DNA of 64,000 nucleotides from assembly GCA_020543525.1 (NCBI GenBank), contig JAHYIO010000028.1, forward strand, positions 992,001 through 1,056,000, read 5' to 3'. Below, one piece after another: positions 48,267 to 58,693 of this stretch. The DNA is from Coriolopsis trogii. Lineage: Eukaryota > Basidiomycota > Agaricomycetes > Polyporales > Polyporaceae. Position 1 is the first letter of the stretch, and the number at the start of each line of letters is the position of its first letter. The notes below the pieces were generated by a model. That model was not told where the DNA came from and searched no databases. It saw only the letters and a list, made by a program, of their open reading frames with translations. The translations under genes and the position numbers were made by a program.

Positions 48267-48848
48267 TTAAAAGAAGGTGCCCGCGGCCATGGGCCTCTCG
48301 ACAGGCGTTGCTGAAGCGCTGTCCGGCCAATAAAAAGGGATCGCGGCCTTCACCTCCGCCTCCGCCTCCGCAGGCAGAATGCCCACTTCGGTGAGGTCAG
48401 AAGCGAGAGTAGAGAGCCAGAAACGACAGCCCTCGCCAATGGGCTGGAAAATGTAGCGGTCTCTGCCGCGGTCAATGATGACCTTCAGAACGCTGGCGAC
48501 GGTCGTCCCAGCAGGTGCTTGGGCGGACACCTTGTGGGAAGTATTGACCGTAAACGCGTAGCGTTTGTTCTCCAGGAAAACCATCCCGGGCTGGCCGGGA
48601 TCGTTGGGGGCAACCTCGACGCGGACAGAGCTACGATGATCGTCCAGCTCGAGGAACAGCGTCCAGTGGTTGGTGGGCGGGGCGCCCTTCTCGCCGCCCA
48701 CGTTGCCCTCGTTCGTATGGGCTACAAAGTGGAGGGCGACAACGGGGCTGGTGAGCGAGCCCTGGCGGAACTTGCTCGTGCCCCAGTTGCCGTCAGTGTT
48801 CATAATATGCGCCTTGATAGACGCAATGAGGTCCTGGTTCGAGGTCAT
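48267..48848 (-). CDS. Small conserved fungal protein, possibly DUF7770
   Basis: One exon of 193 residues from an ATG at 48848. The sequence is compact and well mixed, without signal peptide or membrane helix, so a soluble single domain is likely. Features are NHWTLFLELDDHRSSVRVEV, a Pro/Gly turn DPGQPG, and the motif IGEGCRFWLSTLASDL followed by an acidic helix and PFYWP. The NHW and GCRFWL motifs recall the DUF7770 family found across Agaricomycetes, with no known activity. A second Met in frame (IMNTDGNWG) is less likely as start. Assignment to the domain family is from memory of motifs, not a search. Confidence 0.7.
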   Translation of the reverse strand: MTSNQDLIASIKAHIMNTDGNWGTSKFRQGSLTSPVVALHFVAHTNEGNVGGEKGAPPTNHWTLFLELDDHRSSVRVEVAPNDPGQPGMVFLENKRYAFTVNTSHKVSAQAPAGTTVASVLKVIIDRGRDRYIFQPIGEGCRFWLSTLASDLTEVGILPAEAEAEVKAAIPFYWPDSASATPVERPMAAGTFF

Positions 48849-49929
48849 GGCGAATTGATATTGTCGATGGGATGGAATGAAGGTAGAAGCGGATGAGTGC
48901 TGGCTCTCACCTCCTGCGCCCGTGCATTTTATACGCGCAAAGACGAGGGTGACGAACGCGCCGGACCGGTGAACCTACGACTGACCCTACTAGCTCCAAC
49001 TGCATGGGATGGGCCAAGTGCCAGTCAATACACGGCTCCAGAGGTACATGCTCCCCACGCGCAGTGGGCGTGGACGCTGCGTGGACTTCCTGAACCCTGT
49101 CGAGTCAGAGGAAGAACGTTCGAAGAACCCTCAGCGGCGGCTCCGGCTCGTTAAGCGCCCTTGTAATCGTCCAGACTGTGGTGTGGGGGTGCTTCCAATG
49201 AATTAAGGCGGTGGCTTCGCCAGGTCTCATCTTCGTTCTGGCGATGATTTCTGTCCTTCAGTGCCCCAATTCCTAAGTCAGATTGATCAGCTGGCCGAAG
49301 GTTCGCGCAGAGCTGCTGCAGATGACACCCACAATGATCAGCGACAGCCCGATTTTTCGGAGGGTATGATCCCACCGTGCGACATCGATGGCATACAATA
49401 GAAGGCGCCTCGGATGCCCAGCAGCACCATATATTGCTGTAGGAAATGAACAGCGGAGTGACTCTTCGCACTCGTATAGGTTTGGTAGTGGTCCCGCGCC
49501 TGGTCTCAGAGGTTTGCTTCCATCATTACGTGCCTACCTAATCCAGGGGGATGCAAGGAAGACCAAGTAAGCACGACATACCGGGTCGGTCGGTGCAATT
49601 GAGAGGCATATCTTGGGGGGACATGTACATACCCCCAACATGCATGTCCGCGTTGGCGGCTCCTCCTACTTATTGCAGGCACGTCATCCATCCTGCCCAA
49701 CATGATCCTCCTCCCTCCTCATCGGACATGTTGCTCCTCTTTCTCATCCCCATGCAGCCTCTGAAGACATTTCCATAATGACGAGTACTGCAAGTAGTTC
49801 ACTAGCACTGACCGCGTAGGTAATTCGAGATATGTACGTGCTCCGCGCGTTCGCGCTCTGTGGGAAGGGAGCGCCATCAGCAATATATCGCGAAGTACAA
49901 CGTGAACTCACCATTCCTCACGTCGGCAT
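48849..49929. other. Intergenic region, 1.08 kb
   Basis: It holds the promoter of the small protein gene and spacer. No gene supported. Confidence 0.45.
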
Positions 49930-50720
49930 ACTCAACCGTCGGCGCGGTTTTTGCGCGAGTCGCCTTCGTAGTCTTGGCCCGTTCTTGCTCCTGGCTTGTC
50001 CCGCGCTCCTCCTCGCGCTCCTCGGTCATGTTCACAGTGCTCGTTGTCCTCACTCTTATTCGCCATGTTCGCTGTCTTGGCCGTCTTTGCTCGTGTTCGT
50101 GGCCCTCGCCTGTCTTGGGCGTCCTGGCCCATCTTCACGGTATTCGCTGTGCTTGCATTGCTTACCCGTATTCGTGGTTGTTGCTCGTATTCGTGGTACT
50201 CGCTCATGTTCACTGTCCCGGTCTGTCTTCCCTCGTCTTCGCGGTCATCGCTGGTCTGTGCGGTGCAGGTGCTCGCCTGTCTGGCGGTCGTCGCTTGTCT
50301 TCGCGGTCGTCGCTCGCCTTCGTGGTCGTGGCCCGTCCGTCGTCACTCCCAGCTTGTCCTTGCCATCCATGCCCGTCTCGCGGACCTCGTTCATTTTCGC
50401 GGAGTTTGTCGTCCTCACCCGTATTCGCGGACCTCGCTCGTCTTGCCCGTCCTCGCTCGTTTTCATGGCTGTCGCCTCTCTTGAGCGTCCTGACCCACGT
50501 TGGTGGTAGTGTTGGCGGTGCTTGTGGTTGCCATCCATCTTTGCCGTCCTCGCTCGTCTCTGGCGGTTGGGGTCGTCTTTGCGGTCATGGTGCTCACATG
50601 TGTCCTCGCTTGTCTGCGTGATCGCCGTTGTCTTCGCTGTATATGTGGCCTTCACCTGTTTTCGCCATCGTCGCTTGTCCCCGCAGTGCTCCCTGGCCTT
50701 TGTGGTCATCGGCGGTGTTG
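49930..50720. repeat. Degenerate minisatellite-like tract, period about 18-21 bases
   Basis: The plus strand is built from diverged copies of a unit close to CTCGTCTTCGCGGTCCT, for example around 50085-50210, 50260-50345 and 50410-50470. Strand composition is skewed: almost no A runs on the plus strand and abundant TCG/TTCG. Frames on both strands stay open for 90-250 codons only because of this composition. Translated products are repetitive (VLTRIRGPRS-like or its complement), so I do not call a gene. Confidence 0.65.
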
Positions 50721-51759
50721 AGTCTGCAGAGACCTCACCTTATGAAGGCGGCCAAAGGAGAGAGGTCGAGAAGAAAGACAAGGACAACGAGGATGAAACG
50801 TCCCTTGTATGCCCTTCAAGCCAAGGACAGGGCTTAGACGGCTGATCTAGACGAGGAAGGGAGAGAGGAGGTATAAGCAAAAAGGATGAGGATGAGGGAT
50901 GGACGCCATGCGCCTGAAGATCGCGGTCGTCACTACGCACCCGCCAGAGCTCACACCTTAGCCATTGCGTCCATCTTTGTGCTTCCCCTGGTCCTGCTTC
51001 CCCTCGTTTCTCTTCTGCTCCTGTATATAATGTAGGGGTGGGCGCCTAGGCCTGAAATGGGAGGAGACTAACGTGTCTGCTGAACGTTGTTACAAACATC
51101 AGCTTTCAGTAAGTAAATACTATGAATTGATTCTGCATCTTGCTCTCCGTGCTCCTCTTTGGTTCCGCTCGCGCTCCGCGCAGGGTATCCCACGCCAAAG
51201 CGGTCGAGAGGCCTGCCCTCCTCGGAGATGACCAACAGATGATTGTCAGGTCAATAATAGACAAAGTCCTGCATTGCCATTATTATCAGTGAAAAGAACA
51301 CTGCAACATGTTAGTGCACATAAACTCACAGTCCTTCAGGTTACTCAGACAAGCAGCAACGGCTCTTGTACTATGTAAATGCTCCCTACACGACACTGTA
51401 TCGGTGCCAGGGGGCGTAAAACCAACATGCTATATCAGTAATCTGAAACGTCAAAACACGTGGTTTAGTCATGGTTTCCCACCCCAAAAGGATTTGAGTT
51501 TTGTCGACTGTCGACTTGGGCCACTTTCGTGTCCAGGAATACGACCTGCGCTGGCTCCGGCTGGCATCATAGCAAGCTATTGCAGTGCGATCCCTTTCTG
51601 TTGTAATACTGGAGTGGTCGTAACATGCCCGTCAGGACTTGCAGCCTTCAGAATAGACCGTTTTTGAAGTTCGAACCCGTACATGACCTTGCGCAGAGGC
51701 GAAACAGATGTATGCCCTTCTCAGCTAGTGACCCTGCTGCTTGCTAACGATATGCAGCA
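50721..51759. other. Intergenic region upstream of the APH-type gene
   Basis: Spacer with promoter of the APH-type gene. A short upstream exon ending at the acceptor CAG just before 51759 is possible. Nothing else recognised. Confidence 0.45.
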
Positions 51760-52662
51760 ATGACCGTACAGCTCTCCTTCGACGAAACGGCGCTGTCCGC
51801 TTACACAGACGCTGAACTTGAGCAATACATCAATGAGTGCGCCTCCATCAAAACGACGCGCGAAGAAGTGGTCCGTAGGCTTTCCCCCCATCTTGTCGCC
51901 AAACCAGTCGCGTGGCCTGAGGATCCACAAGACGAAGTTCTTGCGCTCGAACGCGCCCGCGCCGTTGGCGTCAACGTTCCTGCTGTGCGTCGCGTCGTGC
52001 CCTGCGACGATGACAGCCATTTCATTATCATGGACTACATCGACGGTCCGACGATAGAGCAACTATGGAAGTCCATGGGCCTATTCTCGACGATACGCAT
52101 AGCATGGCAGCTACGGTCATACCTGCGCGCCATGGCCACTGTTACCGCGCCTATCACGGGCGGCCTTCACTCTGGTCGGACACACTCAGAATGGCTCGAC
52201 GCCTTGTACGGGCCTGTGAAGCGCGCATCGCCAATCATGTTCACAAACTACCTCAATTGGTGGCTCACGGACTGCCGTCCCTCCGTTTGCGAGCCGCGAC
52301 CGGACTTGAAGATACAACCCAGCCCCCACCATATACTCGTGCACCAGGATCTGGTTCCTCGGAATATGATGCTCGACCGGCAAGGTGTCCTTTGGATTAT
52401 CGACTGGGGGCACGCGGGCTTCTACCCTGCATTCATGGAATACGGTGGGATGGATGCGGCCAGAGGACTTGCGATGGGCTGGCTCAGTGCACGAACGTGG
52501 GCCGCATGGTGGGGAAGGGCCAAATGGGCCTTGCTCCGTTTCATTGCCTGTGGATTTGGCTGGCGTTATAGCAAACAGCTTGCGGCCTTGAGAGTTGTGC
52601 GCCAGCGGTCATTGCGGTTTCGGATGGCGAAAGGGCCCTACTCAGATTCTGAGCAACAATGA
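51760..52662 (+). CDS. APH-type (aminoglycoside phosphotransferase-like) kinase
   Basis: One exon of 300 residues. The fold is that of small-molecule kinases of the APH/choline kinase group, widely expanded in fungi with mostly unknown substrates. Landmarks are HFIIMDYIDGPTIEQLW (hinge), the catalytic loop HQDLVPRNMMLD with the H-x-D-x(4)-N pattern, and the metal-binding IDWGHAGFYP, which replaces the DFG of protein kinases. N-terminal VPAVRRVVP precedes the hinge as usual. The glycine-rich loop and ATP-binding Lys are not obvious, as in many fungal members, so activity is uncertain. The start is the only ATG before the conserved part, unless an upstream exon exists. Confidence 0.85.
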   Translation: MTVQLSFDETALSAYTDAELEQYINECASIKTTREEVVRRLSPHLVAKPVAWPEDPQDEVLALERARAVGVNVPAVRRVVPCDDDSHFIIMDYIDGPTIEQLWKSMGLFSTIRIAWQLRSYLRAMATVTAPITGGLHSGRTHSEWLDALYGPVKRASPIMFTNYLNWWLTDCRPSVCEPRPDLKIQPSPHHILVHQDLVPRNMMLDRQGVLWIIDWGHAGFYPAFMEYGGMDAARGLAMGWLSARTWAAWWGRAKWALLRFIACGFGWRYSKQLAALRVVRQRSLRFRMAKGPYSDSEQQ

Positions 52663-53697
52663 TGCAGTACGTGGACACCTCGACTGCTATAGCGCTGAAG
52701 AAACCTTTGCTGAACCATTTATGACAGCAGGGCATGTTCGAAGTCCGGCTATTTTCCTGTCCCACATGGGCGCCGAGGGAGCAGGGAGAGGGGCTCCGAC
52801 GGAGCGATGCAGCAACGGGCAGGACGGACACTGAAGCTAGAGATGATTGCATGGGTACAGGATAGATGTAGGCTGGAGCCTAAGAGATACCAATGCTTCA
52901 TTTATCTCGAGAGCGACGAGGGGTGAGGAGAAGGATTCAGTCCGCCCTCGTCCTATGCACACAATATTACAGCGAATGCGGCGTCCGCCTCGGTCACGTT
53001 CGCGCCGCCCGCCAGCAGCTTTAAAGACTAATACAACGACAGCACTTCGGACAACAAATGTAGATGGAACGAGTCGATCTGTCCATGTCTACCGTATAAT
53101 CGTGCCTTCGGAAGCGTCTCATCCCCACTCAATATTACTATGACTAGTAATGTAGTCGTCCCACTTCCCTGCACGGACCGTGAGCACAACACCACCGGTA
53201 GAGTGGCATGGCTCAATGCGCCCCGTATGCCCGAGGTCGACCGCGCTCCATGTACGCGAAATTCACTTGACACCCCTACTCGGGAGACCCAGGACCTGCC
53301 CGGCGGCTGCGAGCAAAACACCCGAGTCTAGAGCGAATACAATGGAGCGGCGAGCCCACCGCCCGCATCCGCAAGAGTCAATCTCGCACAGCCACGGCGA
53401 CATCGAGCACCATGCATCATGCACGGTCCAATCATGGATGGCCAGTGGGCGACGAGCGCAAGGCCGAAACACACGGACTGTTTCCTCAGCTGCCGACGCG
53501 CCGCGTAGGGGGACGGTCGCGCGCAGCACGAGAATCGCAGCAGGCGTAATACGCGCAGACGCGGCCCCTCGCGGTTGTGCTGACGCCGTAGCCTGCAGGG
53601 TGGAAAGTGCATAGCGTGCGGGGATGGCGGAGATCGTGAGCGCGCAGGCAAAGCGTGATGGAGGGCTCGGATCGGTGGCCAGACGGGGTAGGTACCA
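52663..53697. other. Convergent intergenic region, 1.03 kb
   Basis: It lies between the APH-type gene and the convergent 7TM gene. Open frames occur on both strands at 53180-53900 but overlap each other and match nothing I know. Confidence 0.45.
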
Positions 53698-55095
53698 TTA
53701 CGCAACCTTGGCGCCTGCAGGGTGGTTGTCGACGGGAGTCTCGTCCAGCTCGACGTCGCCCGACTCGGATGTGTAGATCGTGGTGAGCAGCGTGCTGAAC
53801 TGTGGCCCTGTCGAGTTCCCCTGCCGTCCGCGGGGCAATAGACGCAGGCCGAGGCGCATGGTCATGACCGTTGGCGCGATACCCTGGGTAACACATTCGA
53901 GGGAGGACGTGTCAGTACTGACAGATTCGGTACAGGATCCAGGAACGTGGAGACTGTGGCAGCAAAACTGGGGCAAGAGGTGTACGTACGTAAACTTGGG
54001 TCGCGACGCTTTCGGCGATGATGACACCTGGGTGATCGAGCACAAGAAGGCTGACCACGGAGATGTGGGCCAGGACGAGGAAACCGCCGGCCTCAATGCA
54101 AGCCCCAGCCAGAGACCAGACAAGCGCATCCATAGACTTGACATTGCGTAGAAGTGCAGAGACGCGTCGCAAGTGGACGATGATCAGAGCAGTCGTCAGT
54201 ATGTAGACAAACAGCGAGAGTACACAGAATGCTATGTCGTAAGCCAGCAGCCGAGGTGCGACGAATGGTGAGACAAACTCCGAGGTTGGGATTCGTGTGG
54301 GGCCTATGAGCGCGCAAACTGAGGCAGGATGGTGTGAATGGCTGTCAATGACTTGATTGAGGACGAATGACGTACTCATGCCGGAGGCAGCCATAATGAG
54401 CGGAACGACGACCACGGACGCTCTGTAGTCCCACACGGCCCAGCAGCGATGAATCTATCAGTCCATATATCAACATAGAGATCGGAATAATATGCAGGGA
54501 AAGACGGAACTATACCGACCATCATCAGCTCCGAGAAAAAACAAGTTGTCTTGAATAGGACATCGGTTGTGCGAAGGATCCCACTCAACTCGACACCGCT
54601 AGGAATGAAGGGCAAGCCTGACTGTGCTCACAGAAGGAAGATGGTAGACCGCAATGAACAGAGCGGTTCTGGACAAGAATATCATTTGACATACCGTGAA
54701 GGTCGTATGTCGGTCGGTAGTGAGCATACTCGTGTGCTGAGAGCGAAAGACGTCAGCAATATTCGACTCGACTCCGAACACAAGGGCAAGACAACAGCAT
54801 GAAACACACTCACCGCCATACACGTTATGAACAATACGGTCATCGCCGTTACCATACTCCAGTCAATGGGGAGTGGTTTCTTGGACACGGTTAAGATGAT
54901 AATCGCGAACGTGTAGAAGATGGTATAAATGCCTGTGTATGTGGGGTCGCAATTGCCAAGCAACAATACACGCAGAAATGAGCGACACGGTCGGGCCGCA
55001 ATGACGATCAGGATGAACTCACCGAATAGGATGATCTCGAGGACATCACTGACAATGATGGCATACGCGCCGCTGGACTCGAGAGACTCCAGCAT
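53698..55095 (-). CDS. Agaricomycete seven-helix membrane protein (second member)
   Basis: Seven exons: 55023-55095, 54814-54932, 54695-54736, 54520-54621, 54376-54454, 53990-54318 and 53698-53883, in frame for 309 residues. Order of motifs follows the protein at 21777: LFGIYTIFYTFAI (helix 1-2), TTDVLFKTTCFFSELMM, IHRCWAVWDYRASVVVVPL, a long helix pair LLAYDIAFCVLSLFVYIL, and QVYGIAPTVMTMRLGL at the last helix. The tail is short and acidic. The ATG at 55095 is used; the frame stays open upstream to an acceptor near 55115, so a further 5' exon is possible. Function unknown; the shared last-helix motif shows that the two genes belong to one family. Confidence 0.78.
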
Positions 55096-56016
55096 GTTGA
55101 GGGCGCGGTCGCCCTGCGAGGGCAGGGAGGGAAGACGACACGGTGGCGGCTAGGAGGGCACCTGTTAGCGAGAGAGTGTTATAAGCTTGCCGGTCTGCGG
55201 TCTGGGCGGCGTGGTAAACACCAACGTTATGTATACAATCGCCTCTCACCCGCTTATGTACGTTCTCACCCACCTCGTCTTCTCGGGCGCCCACTGAGCA
55301 TTCCTCCCCGATGTACGCCTCCCCCCCCCCCATCAAAAGATCGCGCTTTGTGCGCGTAACGACGGGCTAGCCCCCACAACATCGGGCTTGAAGTACACAG
55401 CACTTGTTGCCGCGGTTAGCTGTAGTCCGGTAGTCAACCCCGTACAATCTCATGAATGCCCAGCATGAAACGCATTCATCGTCAGTCCCTGCGGGCTTGG
55501 GCGCAGAGCACTATGGCTCTGAGAGATGTATGAAACAGAGAGTCGGTTGAAATGGCTTGCGGCGTCCGAGCTAGGCAAAGAGTGAAGTGTCATGTCTACC
55601 TCGAACGTTTCGAGTTCCGATCCAACTGTGGCTGAATATGTTAGGTTTTGGCATCCTCATGTCGCTGAGAGGTGGTACGCCGCGACGTCGGCCCGCAATC
55701 TCGACTCCCTGTTTGTACAGGGTGTCATCGAGTTCGTGTCATATTCGCTGGCACTAAAGTAAACCCCTTGAGGAATCCTCAGGCTTCTGGGCGTAGTCAC
55801 TTGGCTCTAGTCAAACTCATAGTCAGCCTCTACATACCGTTCAAGTTTAATCGCATTAGAGACTTACCTCTACATGCACCGTAGAGAGTGCAAGATGAGT
55901 TGAGAGGCATCTGTCTTACGTCAACAATAATCTACTCCCACGCTAGACAGCCAGCGATAAAGCCGGAATCTTATCAGATTATTTTTATCTCGCCAACCTT
56001 GCTCACTACACCTCTC
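55096..56016. promoter_or_regulatory. Divergent intergenic region, 0.92 kb
   Basis: It separates the divergent 7TM and acyltransferase genes. A run of 11 C lies at 55321-55331. A possible 5' exon of the 7TM gene may lie in 55115-55250. Confidence 0.5.
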
Positions 56017-57913
56017 ATGGCTTCTGCAGGTCGACTGGCGCACTCAGCTCAGCACAATTCTTCAAAGCATCGGACGTGGAGACGCGTTCTTGTACTCCCC
56101 GACGACGCCCGAGTCGACATCGCCGCGCCGCAGACAACGCATGAACCGACACGGGTCGCGGTCGAAGGCAAACTTGTATGTGCATACCGCACTCTCCCCC
56201 GTTCCGTCGCCCTCGTAGTCTCTGCGATAGGCACAGAATTTGAAGAGAGTGCAGATCATGTACCCAAATACCCCCTGCTAGAAATCCTCTCCCCTGCCAC
56301 GGTCGAACAACACGCGCCCACCAGCATAGACATCCCCGATCTCTGGGCATTGCTGAACGTCCTCCACACCCTCTTCCACGCGCAGGAAACCATCCCGATC
56401 ATCCTATCTCCGGAGATAGTAAACAATGCGAAGCTCACGACCTACCTACTCAACTCCGGGTTGGCAAGAAAACGGCATACTCCCATCGGGGATACGATCA
56501 AGTCACGCGATCCCGAGCTCTTCCTCCTTCGCGAGACGTTCTGGCAAGGCGGCGGAACGGTCGGCTTCCACAATCGCGGATGGCTACGTGGGCATGCTGC
56601 CTTCCTCGCCGGTGCCCCCTTCCCAAACGTTCCCTCGTTCACGCGCACGCCGTTGGTGATCACCGCACACCCGTTGCGCCCGCCCAAGCCCGCCCCGGGT
56701 GAGGTCATCTACCGCCGGTACTTCCCCTCCGTCGGCCAAACACTCGAGTTCACGTACTTTGACCTCGGGGGCGACGGCGACGACGAGGTCTCCCCTCACC
56801 TCGCGACGTTCCACCGCTGGCACAACAGCGACCACGTCAATCGCGGATGGGGCGAGCGTGGGCCCATCGAGAAGCATAGGCAGTACGCTCGGAAGGTGAT
56901 GGCGGACCCAGGAGTGCTCCCGGTTATGATGAGCTGGGATGGGGAGCTTATGGGCTATACCGAGTTGGTGTACATCAAGGTGTGTGCGCGTCTTTCGCTT
57001 CGTTTGTGGGTGCTTGTGCCTCTCCTGGTCCAGTGGTACGAATATCGCGAGGAACAGAGCATGCAGCACCACAGTGACAGTCTCGAGGAAGACGTCACAG
57101 GGACCATAGCTCGTAAGGCGTCTTCGTCCTACGCTGCGGCGCGATATGTGGCTTTGTCGCCAAGGTACTTGGTACGGCATGTCCACACCTCTTATCTTCG
57201 AGGTTTAGTGGCATCTAGTATCATCCTGTCTCCATGCTCTATCGACCCTGTCGAAACTCAAGATGAATCAATGCTAACCGAGCATGACAGGAAAATCATG
57301 TGGCGGCATACATACCCGGTGGCGCGTGGGACTACGATCGCGGTCTCCACATCCTCGTCGGTGAACAGAAGTTCAGGGGCATACACCGATGTACGTGGAG
57401 ATATCAAGCTCATGGTTCCTGTCATCTCGTCAGTCTCTAGCGCTAACGAAACGTGCTTACTTTCCGGCCGCCGACGCGAACTCAACAGCAAAAGCCTGGA
57501 TGTGCGGTATTCACCACTTCCTCTTCCTCGCGGACCCTCGGACCATGCGTATCATGGGCGAGCCAAAAGCGGCGAACAAGGCAGTCGTCTCGCTCTCCGA
57601 AGAAGTCGGCATGAACGTGAACTACGTGAGCATTCTGCCCGCCCACTCGTACTTCTTTCCAGGCAACTCACCTATACTTCTCATCATTCTACGACGCGTT
57701 CTTTCGCCGTCCTCGCCCCGGTCGCATCTTCTTGTACCCCGTGCCACCGCATAAATCCTTCGGCGCCATGACAACACGCTTCTCCCCGCCTTGCAGATAT
57801 TCGACTTCCCCTACAAGCGCTCGGTCCTCTCGTTGCTCCCCCGCGAGCGCTGGTTCAAGTTCGACCTGCTCGCGTACGCCGAAGAGGAGACGACACCTGC
57901 GGCCAAGCTGTAG
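56017..57913 (+). CDS. Siderophore-type hydroxyornithine/lysine N-acyltransferase (GNAT fold)
   Basis: Four exons: 56017-56979, 57291-57390, 57441-57625 and 57797-57913, in frame for 454 residues. The N-terminal part is variable and includes [18 protein letters not shown]. The C-terminal GNAT-like domain has [18 protein letters not shown], then [17 protein letters not shown] spliced to [18 protein letters not shown]. It continues with [25 protein letters not shown] and a closing [19 protein letters not shown]. These are the hallmarks of the IucB/SidF/SidL group, which acylates N-hydroxyornithine or N-hydroxylysine in hydroxamate siderophore synthesis. Whether acetyl-CoA or a longer acyl-CoA is used cannot be told. 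No peroxisomal PTS1 is visible (it ends AAKL). No siderophore NRPS or monooxygenase is in the window. Confidence 0.85.
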
Positions 57914-58693
57914 CACCCCTGCCTTCCCTGAAGTGCATTCAGATGCTCCCGGGACCTTTGCACCGGTCAGAGCGCGTGTTCGAGCGACTCGGATGCGACT
58001 CTATGGGGCAGATCAAGATGCAAACCCGCACCAAACGCGTCCTCGAATCGTTTACCTAGATCTTGGCAAAGAACTTCAGCAACTCATTATGCGTTATGTA
58101 TCGAAATCATAGTAGAATCTATATCACAAACCTGACTCAGACTACACAGTCTGCCATGTAAGGTGCTCGTGCGTCTTGGACGCACCGATCAGCTTCTCTG
58201 CGTACTTATGAGCAGGTGAGGAACGTGGCTCAGACTGTATGTGATGACTTTGTCCTTGACCTTGGAGGCCGCAGAGAGCTGAGGAAAGCTCCAGACTTGA
58301 GAAACGCTGCTTGCTCGATAAGTGTCGGGCGCCCATCGACGCTTGCCAGACTCGGGCCTTCCTCGAAAGATAGCGTCCTGTCTGTCTGCGAAGCATTGTG
58401 CATCGCCGAGCTTCAGGGTGCTGCGTGGGTAAGAAGAAAGAGCGTCGTGGCTTGTAGAGAGGAGGCATCAAAAGAAAATGAACTTGTTGAGATGATCGTA
58501 GAACGTAATCGCGCCCTCCGATTACTGCGGCCACCTGATGTCTGGTCAGTAAGCGAGATATCCGTACTTCTGCTACGATAAGTAGCGCATAAAGCATCTT
58601 GTACAGATTATATACAAAGCGAAATAGTACAACCACCATCCACAGGTCTACACAATGAGCGTCCACGAAATCACGCATAATCATCATCTACCC
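57914..58693. other. Convergent 3' intergenic region, 0.78 kb
   Basis: It lies between the acyltransferase and the convergent ABC transporter gene. No gene supported; frames at 58142-58690 show no motif. Confidence 0.5.

Noticed and set aside
49832..50709. Overlapping repetitive open frames on both strands
   Set aside because: They arise from the repeat unit composition; the translations are unrelated low-complexity strings and no splice structure supports them.
55321..55331. Run of 11 C as a functional element
   Set aside because: Homopolymers this long occur by chance and sequencing error in fungal spacers; no context suggests a role.
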